From assembly GCA_024748595.1 (NCBI GenBank), contig CP072944.1, positions 838,001 to 902,000 of the forward strand: DNA of 64,000 bases, read 5' to 3'. Every line of letters begins with the position of its first letter. Positions within the stretch are counted from its first letter, which is position 1. The translations under genes and the position numbers were made by a program. The notes beneath the pieces were generated by a model. The model saw only the letters and a program-made list of their open reading frames with translations. It made no database searches and was not told the origin of the DNA. Below are positions 56,492 to 64,000 of this stretch, one piece after another. Origin of the DNA: Sodalis sp. Ffu (GTDB lineage Bacteria > Pseudomonadota > Gammaproteobacteria > Enterobacterales > Enterobacteriaceae).

Positions 56492-57532
56492 GGTAGTAAA
56501 TAGTCCTTAAATGAACAACTACGCTCTCGCAGATCAAACATATTAATCAGCAGTGTTATAGCTAAAGCATAACTGTAAACTATATTAACAACAACACCCA
56601 GTACTCGGCTAAGATGTTTTTCTACCGACACCGCCGATATCAGCGCACTTTTTTGTCCTATTCTTTAACAATTAAAGCATCTTTGCATTAAACAATTTTA
56701 AATTAATATAATTAGAATAATACCAGTATTAATGATGACTAAAGAGATAACTATAAACATTCAAGGTAGTTCAATAATATCACTAATTATTAAAATTATT
56801 ATGACTCAACAATTGTATATCGCAAGGGCAATTGCGTATCGCAAGGGCATATAACATACAAAGGGATTTATTGAATAAATCTAAATCATTTTCGTCTGAT
56901 GACGTTCTCATACCTAAAATACATTATTTTATTCAATAGATCATTCCATCGGCAGGGCGCTCCCTATGGACGATTGTAATTTGGTAATGTTAATTGCCGG
57001 CCGATAGCCGTTTTATTCGTAATATAGCTCTCTCTGCTAGAGAGAATGACTATCAATACAAGTAAGCCAACTACGGGGCAAAGTTTATCATTATTGCACT
57101 CCTCAAATTAGGAGACACATGCGTCTAATGATCGATGCTCAACCGTCGGACCAGAATACTAAGGCACACCATTCGTGCCATTTTACCGACTGCCTAAGTC
57201 ATTCAATCAAGTTACTGACATGGATATAAAAATGACCACGACCTGTTATAGAACTAAATCGCTATTATAGATACGCCATCTCTCTGAATAAGCGATGTGA
57301 GATTGTTATGAATAAAATTACCTCAAGCAAAAAATAGCTGCATTTTACTAAATTATTTATTATTATTAAGCTAGATAAAATAATAATTTAGAGTGCTTAT
57401 ACTGATATATATTTCTTTAATCTTTTCTCAAACATCATTATCAGTACCGGTATAGATGTAACATATGTTTCTCCATACATATGAATTTAATAATATACAT
57501 TTACCTTTTTCGCTAATTTAGTAGGTATCTAA
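56492..57532. other. 1 kb gap between divergent leuS and ydiY
   Basis: Contains an IS903-like terminus (listed separately). At 56811-56848 there is an imperfect 19-base tandem repeat (CAATTGTATATCGCAAGGG, CAATTGCGTATCGCAAGGG) just ahead of it. No relic of the E. coli neighbour ybeL was seen. The leuS and ydiY promoters should lie here but no strong match stands out. Confidence 0.45.
56864..57030. mobile_element. IS903-like terminus and flanking fragment (remnant 9)
   Basis: GGATTTATTGAATAAATC (56864-56881) matches the IS903 terminus at 16 of 18 bases. The shared block GCCGTTTTATTCGTAATAT (about 57007-57025) recurs in remnant 8. No transposase reading is recognisable. Confidence 0.6.
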
Positions 57533-58300
57533 ATGTTATGCAATAAACTCTTACAAGCATTATTACTGTTGACCACCTTAGGTATATCGCTGGCTAATTT
57601 AAATACTTTCGCCGATACTGATATCTTCACCGCACTAGATGATCCGTCCACGACTAACAAAAATTTTGAAGGTAATATCCAGGCAAATTATAACGCCCAA
57701 AGCGGACACACACGCAACTCTAATTTAACAGCCGGTACCACCATGACCTGGTTTCAGCAAACCAATGCCTACAGCTTCTGGGGTGAAGCCGCCAATAACT
57801 CATCAGCCGATCAACGCAGCTCAGAAAAATATCAAGTCGGTACCCGCGCTCGTTATAATCTGAGCACTGAAAATTTTCTGTTTGCCCAAACTAGCTGGTT
57901 AAGCGACCGTTACAACAGTTATCGCTCACGCAACACCTTCACTGCTGGTTACGGTCGACAGATCTTCAACGGACCAATTCATATTCTTCGAGTGGAATGC
58001 GGTCCCAGTATACGTCATGCCAAGTACAAAAACGGTGGCAATACAATCAAAACACTAGCTTATGGTGCATCATACTACTACTATCAACTAACCGACAATA
58101 CCAAGATTATCCAAGCTTTATCGCTATTAGCCAATGATAACACGATAGTTAACTCTGAAACTGGGTTGACCGTATCTATCAGCGGTCATTTTGCATTAAA
58201 ATTGGCTTACAACATAATCTGGAACGAAAATCCTCTCAAAAGCACACCAAAACATGCCGATATCAAAACCTCAATATCGCTATTGTATAACATGCAGTGA
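57533..58300 (+). CDS. ydiY: YdiY/DUF481 family outer-membrane beta-barrel protein
   Basis: A predicted outer-membrane barrel of unknown function; E. coli ydiY is an acid-inducible gene. The 255-residue product has a signal peptide (LLQALLLLTTLGISLANLNTFA, cut near residue 28). It then follows YdiY closely: FTALDDPSTTNKNFEGNI, AQSGHTRNSNLTAGTTMTW, SSEKYQVGTRARYNL, SDRYNSYRSRNTFTAGYGRQ and AYNIIWN. The final strand ends LLYNM. No strong ribosome-binding site is visible. A stand-alone gene intact between long decayed stretches suggests selection for an envelope function. Confidence 0.85.
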   Translation: MLCNKLLQALLLLTTLGISLANLNTFADTDIFTALDDPSTTNKNFEGNIQANYNAQSGHTRNSNLTAGTTMTWFQQTNAYSFWGEAANNSSADQRSSEKYQVGTRARYNLSTENFLFAQTSWLSDRYNSYRSRNTFTAGYGRQIFNGPIHILRVECGPSIRHAKYKNGGNTIKTLAYGASYYYYQLTDNTKIIQALSLLANDNTIVNSETGLTVSISGHFALKLAYNIIWNENPLKSTPKHADIKTSISLLYNMQ

Positions 58301-58446
58301 TGGAATGGTAACTCACTGCGACCTATCAGTGAGAAATACTAGACTGAAATCTTGGTGTTCATTTTACTGCTTCCTACAAACAAAGAAATAAAGGAAAACC
58401 ACGCAAATATTTATCAAAAAATAGCGTTTATAAAAAATTCAAATAA

Positions 58447-58473
58447 GGGAATACTCATCCTATAAGTATTCCC
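58447..58473. terminator. Possible terminator hairpin after ydiY
   Basis: Perfect nine-base arms GGGAATACT (58447-58455) and AGTATTCCC (58465-58473) with a nine-base loop, about 150 bases beyond the ydiY stop. There is no T run on the plus side, while the minus side is T-rich, so its role as the ydiY terminator is uncertain. Confidence 0.4.
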
Positions 58474-58599
58474 ATATTAGGCCATCCTTAAATATGAATA
58501 TAATAACCTCAGAAGTTTGCTGATCATCCATTTTATTCATTAAATGGCTTATTTAGTAACTGTTTTTCTTTTAAACAGAAGCTAAACTTGACTATCATA

Positions 58600-58760
58600 C
58601 ATATTATATTAGCACCGTCGGTGATGCTTTCTATTTTTTGTATATTCTACAAAAGTCCAATACTTCGACACCTGTTACATTACTCAGCGATAGGTCAAAA
58701 CGATGCTTGCATGGATCATGGCATCCACTACCGATACGGTATTTTCTAACTATGTGTTTC
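58600..58760 (-). mobile_element. IS5-family (IS903-like) transposase remnant 10
   Basis: The minus strand reads FDLSLSNVTGVEVL, followed by RIYKK, a stop and KASPTVLI. This follows the transposase block ADLSLSGTTDAQTLPGLINQTHRKIREASADGA in order. It is one of the clearest protein-level matches in the window. No terminal repeats are evident. Confidence 0.7.
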
Positions 58761-59999
58761 AAAATATTGCTTTACCAATTAGATGCTATCTGCCATCAAG
58801 ATTGCAGTTCCCCAATTTAATACCATGGATATTTTACCGGTAGATCAAACCAACCGTCTGTAGAGCACATTCATAACGATTCAATTGAACACAGGAGATA
58901 AGCACATGCCCAACAAAGATGGCACGTGGCAAAATGCCAGATATAAGTAAAAGCCGTATATATTTTCATATAATTATCTGATAAAAAACTTTACTATGAG
59001 ATTGCTTTGGATCTATAAACGCTGCCTCCATTCCTTTAAAAGCTGCAACCATATTACCATTATAATATATTTCTTTACTATACACTTAAATTTCCATGGA
59101 TATAACACTACGCTATATTTTATTTATCCCATTAGGTTTTAAACCCACCCCGATCTCCTACCTCAGATAAACTTTAGTCCGAAAGATTACTCATCAATGA
59201 GTGAAGAACATATAACTGTACAGTAGCGCCCTAGGACCAAAAATTACTACCTCTGTGCATCATAATATGCATTAAACGCCCTATCAACTATCAAACTATC
59301 CATATAGTTTTATCAACATCTAAAATTTAGTATGATTGACACTTCTGACAAACTAAGTTTGCAATATAAATTTTTACTTAATTTATATAATTCAGTTACT
59401 AACACTTTCGTTAAGCACTAAAGATCTCTCAAGTCATCTGCTGCTGGGAGAAAATACGCAACAATAGCCAACGACCACCTGAAAAATAGCATAAATTAAA
59501 TGAAATCACTCTTTAATATCACAATGCCGAAGGCATAACAATAAATATTCATTAATAATCCAAAAACCAGGATATCGACCAACTTTAATTATCTTGCGTT
59601 ACCCACAGGTATGCTACTAGAAACTATCTCTACCATATCTCCACTATTGATTGAGGAAAATTTTTAAAGTGAATGCAATGAAAGAATACTCCCTCATTGA
59701 TGCGTTGAAAAATTCAAATGCCCTCAAAAATTATTCATTCAATCAGCCATATACTCGTTGATGCTCTATAAAATATATTTAAAGATGAGTAAAAGTAATG
59801 ATACTGTAGCGTGCACGATCTAATCATTATTTAACTAGTGGCCTAGTATTAAGTGAACCACAGGCCTGACCTTGAGCAAAAGAAAACCTCGCTACAACAA
59901 CCGTATCATGACATGATACACTATACTCCCAATATAGAACCATTCGCACTAATTATGAACCAAACAACATGAAAACCAGATTATCTCTTGCGTTCTCTT

Positions 60000-60430
60000 A
60001 GCTTTGTTAAACAAATCAAATTTTTAATAAATAATTGCTTAAAAAACAGACAAAACACTATTTTGAGATGCCATCACACTTGCATAAAACTAAGTGAACA
60101 TTTTAATATTTATAAATTTTATCGTCAATTCATAGAATATTCCTTTACTTAAACAGAACTTCACCTGAATTAGTTAAACAGACTAGATCGTTAATATCAT
60201 GCAAAATTTAACACGCAGCGATATTACACTTCATAGTGTTATTCTATTGAGATGAAAGCTTTTAGTAAAGCTGACAAAAATCAAAACATACGATCAAAAA
60301 AAGCCATAGCTAGCACGAGCAACATGCGACGATCAATAGCATAATACATGACATCATTTACCAGACCATCACTAAATAAATGTACCAAATGCCAAAACAG
60401 TAGCTATACTCTATAAAAATATGTAAAAAT
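60000..60430 (+). mobile_element. IS903-like element remnant 11
   Basis: AGCTTTGTTAAACAAATC (60000-60017) matches the IS903 terminus at 15 of 18 bases. Downstream, IKKSHS, HATINSIIHDII and NVPNAKTVAIL follow the transposase region RRRVWRKLHLAVDS through TTDAQTLPGL. The bases around 60284 (CATACGATCAAAAAAAGC) closely resemble those of remnant 4 near 31364. No right end was found. Confidence 0.65.
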
Positions 60431-60672
60431 ATGTAAAATTAAAAAAACACCTATATCACGAATAAAATAACTATTCAACTCCTGACATTAATAAATTACA
60501 ATGCCCAAGTAGAAAAACTATAGCCATGATACACGCATTGAATCAAATGATTCACTAGGTCTAGCTCATCATCAGATGAATCACTTAAACAACTTCATTA
60601 AAAAATCGTCAATAGCTAAATTATAGTTATTTATTCCCCTATTGAAATATTTATCAAGCCAAAAGAAATAAT

Positions 60673-61492
60673 ATGAATAAAAAGGATTATATTATTATTG
60701 GTAACAATATAGCTTGTTAGCTGTGCTAATCAACAGCTAACAACCAAACAAAGCAAAGCACTCATAAATCATAAAGATTATCAAATAGATATCTCTCATA
60801 CAACCCAGGGGAAAAATAAACGAATGCAATTTTTGGTATTTCACTATATCATAGTGGATAATAATACGTCATTTGCAGCTACTTACTAACAACGAAGTTA
60901 GCGCCCACTATCTGATAACCCTATTATCCTGCCAGCAACAAAAGCAAGCTGCTAGTTCTGGTTAGTACCAGAAAATAAATACGCTTGACATGCAGGCGCC
61001 AAGAAATAGGCAGGACACATTAATTCTCAATGATACTTCTATCGGCATTGAAATTGTCAATAATGGTTTCCATAATTAGTTATCACATAAAATAGTTCCC
61101 ATACAATAAAAATAGAAGTTAATGACGTCCCGCTTAGAACAGGATATCATCGCCCATTACCAGATAGCACTGCAAAATATGGTAGGCCATAGCGATCTCG
61201 CACCATTAAGACAATACGAGCCAGGCCACTTTCCCTGCATCTGCCTTGCTCAGCAAGATATTAGAGCTTGGCCAGATGCAGCGACAGTGGAAAAATATCT
61301 GCAGGACAGCCAACGAACCGCTTTCCTTCCGGATATACTATTTCGCAAACTGACGAAGAAGATAACGATACGCGTCGGATGATTGGCACTTTATCAAATG
61401 CATTTCTGTCCTTTAAATATTAGTGGCTGAGCGGACAAAGAAACCAAGGCTATTCCACAGGAGCTAGTGGAAAAATATCATACCAAAGCTTA
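60673..61492 (+). pseudogene. amiD: amiD (1,6-anhydro-MurNAc-L-alanine amidase) relic
   Basis: AmiD is an outer-membrane lipoprotein amidase of peptidoglycan turnover. From ATG 60673 the reading MNKKDYIIIGNNIAC resembles a lipoprotein signal and is followed by stops. Then, across frames, come YQIDISHTTQGKNKRMQFLV, LVPENKYA, LNDTSIGIEIVN, LEQDIIAHYQI, VGHSDLAP, AWPDAATVEKYL and ALYQMHFCP. These parallel E. coli AmiD YQLDTRRQAQAAYPRIKVLV, LVPEQELA, LNDTSIGIELEN, KDIIARYHI, VAHADIAP, AWPDAQRVNFYL and AFQMHFRP. The longest intact piece is 61122-61382. At least five stops and several frameshifts are present. Confidence 0.85.
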
Positions 61493-63038
61493 ATATAAGG
61501 TAGCATAAAAATTTTTAATTACATTTTTTAACGCTACAAACTAAAAAAATAAACATTACCTTCCGGTATATCTTGTTTTACATTACAAAGTATTTTTCCT
61601 ACTGCGAAATGTAAATACTTTGAATAGAATTTGCGTAATTGTTCAAACAAAAGAAACGTAATTTGATAAAAGTTAAAATTTCTTTATATAGGTATAAAAG
61701 AGAAATTATAATGGCTTTTTATCATCCAGCATCCATTTAAATCTGAAACGAAAATAGTGCTTATTTTTGACAATAGGAGGCTTTGTCCTCATGGCTTTTG
61801 AGCCAAGGCCACATCACCGCAAAAACGTTTGATGATAAATCCGCTATCATGGATCAAATAGCAAATTGGACAATGCAGCTCAAGCTTTTCACTGATGCAA
61901 CTAAAGATACAGTAATGTATCCTTATACACACGTTTCCCCATCAGTTCAGTATCCAACAAATAGAATTCATCATCAAGTTCAATGTGCCTGACGAACATT
62001 TCGCTTTAATTGTGTTTGATCATGACCGGCAGAATATTATTCTTAATGTTCCCTCAAAATAGCGCAAACGCTAAGCGCCCATTCTTAATTACATTAAATC
62101 AACCGGTAAAAAGATATAAAATCAACTGAATTAACGATAAGTGCATAACATGAAAAAAACGGAGAGGAACCTGAGTGTAAAATTTAACTTAATTAAAGGA
62201 AGGAATAGCATTGATAAATACCTCACGATAGAGTAAGTATGGTAGCAGTCGCAAGGCAAATAAAATCAATATACCATCGTAACCGTAAACTCTAATGTTT
62301 ACCGCCTGCCCGAGTAGTTTCATCAAAATCACCATCATTGATGAAATTGTTTGATTGAAAGAAAAATTTTTGGTCTGTCATTCAAAGGTATTTATGAAAT
62401 ATTATCTTAATAATGGTTATTTAAATCATGATACAATTTTCTCGATAAATATCAAATATAACAATTAAATATCTCATCTAATAGAAAATTTCGTATAGTT
62501 ATTTTAAAATAATCTTAAGAAGCTCTTCAAATTATGGTGACAGCATAGCTAACTGAATCATTTTTAATTTTGTATCCGTTACACTATAGCCAACTATAAG
62601 GCCAGAACCGATGAAGCCATTGTGATAAAACTATCATTACATGCAAATTAAGCCAGAGACAGCTCTTTTCTTGACTAATATCTTCTATATTACATTTAAT
62701 TTCACAACCATGTAACCTCTAGAGCAATATTCGTCGTATGTCAGAATATTTTACCATAACTCTAACGTTTTAAAACCGTTTACTAATACAAGTGAAGCCT
62801 AAGCAAAAGTAAAAATATATTTATATAACCTTATAATATGCAACATCAAAAAAATTTAGTTTTAACATTAATACAATTGTAATAACCATCTTCGAATAGC
62901 GTACTGGAAGCCCTATCTAGAAAGATTTTATTCTGTATACCAGCCAGCTATAGCTAAAATTCAACCATAACGTCAATAATCTACATTGGGTGAAGGAGTT
63001 TATAGATCGCACAATTACGCACTATACAGTAATATGAT
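61493..63038. other. 1.5 kb decayed stretch between amiD relic and lnt
   Basis: At 61730-62070 the plus strand carries coding-like pieces: LFLTIGGFVLMAFEPRPHHR, then FDDKSAIMDQIANWTMQL, then IIKFNVPDEHFALIVFDHD ending at a stop. They look like one gene broken by two or three frameshifts, but I cannot identify it. The last kilobase shows no gene, IS terminus or hairpin that I can support. Confidence 0.45.
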
Positions 63039-63072
63039 AATACTCATTATCTCCTAATACTCATTATCTCCT
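63039..63072. repeat. Perfect 17-base tandem duplication over the lnt stop codon
   Basis: AATACTCATTATCTCCT occurs twice without a gap (63039-63055 and 63056-63072). The lnt stop codon (63054-63056) straddles the junction, so the last codons of lnt (GDNEY) come from the duplication. Confidence 0.9.
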
Positions 63073-64000
63073 TTAACAGGTAAGCGCCGACCAAAAACCA
63101 AAGCAGCAAATCCAGCTAACGATGTGATAATCCATAGCGGCCAGGATCCTGCTTGCGCGTAAGGGGTTAAACCCTGAGTTGGGGTTACTTTAACATGCAA
63201 TACTTCGCGGGTAAATTGAGGTAATTTTGCTTGCGTTGTACCGTCCGCATTGACGACTGCAGTGATACCATTATTAGTACTGCGCAGCAACGGCCGTCCC
63301 AACTCAAGCGAGCGCATACGCGCCATTTGAAAATGTTGCCACGGACCGATAGAACGACCAAACCAAGCATCATTAGAAATGGTCAATAAGAAATCTGTAT
63401 CGGAGTGAAAATTATCCCGCACCTGGCCACCAAAAATAATTTCATAACATACGGTCGCCGTGAGTTTCATGCCAGCCACAGTCTGCTGTGGCTGCAAATA
63501 ATTACCTGGGCTCAAAGAAGACATCGGCAAATTGAATAATGGAGACAACGGTCGCAACAGACGCTCTAATGGAACAGTTTCGCCGAAAGGCACCAGATGA
63601 TGTTTATTATAGCGATTTTGAGTAGAATAGTGGTACGGACTAGCTTCACCGATCACTACAATACTATTATAATAGTTATATCCATGTGTCGCTGTTGGCC
63701 GTGCATCGATCATGCCGATAACAAGGCTAGTATGATGCAAACGCAACAATTGATCCAACTCTGTCAAAAAAGTATTTTGAGCAATTTCATTATCCGGGAT
63801 CGCCGATTCCGGCCAAATAATCATCTGTACTTTGCCGATGAATGGCAGGGTACATTTTAAATAAATATCCAGCGTTTGACGTACTTGATCGGCGTCCCAT
63901 TTCATTGATTGGGAAATATTCCCCTGCACCAACACAACCTCAATGGCACGCTTTGGTTGTGGATGATACCATCGATGCGACCACGGTAACAACATCACCA
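63054..64000 (-). CDS. lnt: Apolipoprotein N-acyltransferase, 3' part
   Basis: Lnt adds the third acyl chain to lipoproteins at the outer face of the inner membrane. The window holds about the C-terminal 315 of roughly 510 residues; the frame is open to the right edge. The nitrilase-fold domain shows the catalytic glutamate in WPESAIPDN, the lysine in [11 protein letters not shown] and the cysteine in [11 protein letters not shown]. The SNDAWFG and [11 protein letters not shown] segments are also present, and a final membrane helix ([18 protein letters not shown]) follows. Its retention fits that of the lipoprotein LptE. The stop lies in a tandem duplication. Confidence 0.95.
   Translation of the reverse strand, partial: VMLLPWSHRWYHPQPKRAIEVVLVQGNISQSMKWDADQVRQTLDIYLKCTLPFIGKVQMIIWPESAIPDNEIAQNTFLTELDQLLRLHHTSLVIGMIDARPTATHGYNYYNSIVVIGEASPYHYSTQNRYNKHHLVPFGETVPLERLLRPLSPLFNLPMSSLSPGNYLQPQQTVAGMKLTATVCYEIIFGGQVRDNFHSDTDFLLTISNDAWFGRSIGPWQHFQMARMRSLELGRPLLRSTNNGITAVVNADGTTQAKLPQFTREVLHVKVTPTQGLTPYAQAGSWPLWIITSLAGFAALVFGRRLPVKGDNEY

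Larger units (their letters stand above)
58301..60672. other. 2.4 kb decayed stretch after ydiY
   Basis: Holds two IS relics (58600-58760 and 60000-60430, listed separately) and a hairpin at 58447-58473. At 58891-58948 a strong ribosome-binding site (CAGGAGATAAGCAC) precedes ATG 58905 and the short reading MPNKDGTWQNARYK, then a stop. It may be the start of a lost gene or a very small peptide; I do not recognise it. Nothing else can be read. Confidence 0.45.

Noticed and set aside
56811-56848. Tandem 19-base units as the start of a CRISPR or satellite array
   Set aside because: Only two imperfect copies without spacers; likely a local duplication next to an IS end.

Overview
The window is a piece of a gammaproteobacterial (Enterobacterales) chromosome in an advanced stage of genome reduction, most likely from an insect endosymbiont of the Sodalis type. 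The evidence is that every recognisable gene is a close homologue of an enterobacterial housekeeping gene, only about 60% of the bases lie in intact genes, and the long gaps are AT-rich. Several gaps still hold readable corpses of genes at the position where Escherichia coli has the live gene. Genus is inference; all comparisons with E. coli are from memory, since no search could be run.

Layout. 1-22.8 kb corresponds to the E. coli tsaE-to-tamB region, read backwards: tamB (partial) and tamA; the ribosomal operon rpsF-priB-rpsR-rplI; cysQ; rlmB; rnr; purA; hflC-hflK; hfq-miaA-mutL-amiB-tsaE. Relics of yjeT and hflX sit at their expected places. 22.8-34.7 kb holds an AI-2E-family membrane permease, htpG with a textbook sigma-32 promoter, adk, a frameshifted hemH, and a dead ybaL-type antiporter gene. 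34.7-40 kb is an inverted block relative to E. coli: tRNA-Arg(UCU), folD, cysS, dead ppiB, lpxH, dead purE and purK. 40-42.3 kb encodes a monomeric isocitrate dehydrogenase. 42.8-56.5 kb is the lipA-lipB-ybeD-(dead dacA)-rodA-mrdA-nadD-holA-lptE-leuS run. 56.5-64 kb is mostly decayed, with ydiY, a dead amiD and the 3' part of lnt.

The gaps are an insertion-sequence graveyard. At least nine places carry terminal repeats or transposase fragments of one IS5-family, IS903-like element. Two of these remnants end within a few bases of the stop codons of lipA and rodA.

Functionally the survivors cover translation (ribosomal proteins, LeuRS, CysRS, RlmB, MiaA, TsaE), RNA turnover (RNase R, Hfq), cell-envelope building (TamA/B, LptE, LpxH, Lnt, RodA/PBP2, AmiB), cofactors (LipA/B, FolD, NadD), membrane quality control (HflKC), HSP90, mismatch repair (MutL) and a clamp-loader subunit (HolA). 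Losses include early purine synthesis (purE, purK) although purA remains, peptidoglycan trimming and recycling (dacA, amiD), and accessory folding or GTPase functions (ppiB, hflX). I saw no CRISPR array, prophage, toxin cluster or other convincing novel system; the interest lies in the decay process itself.
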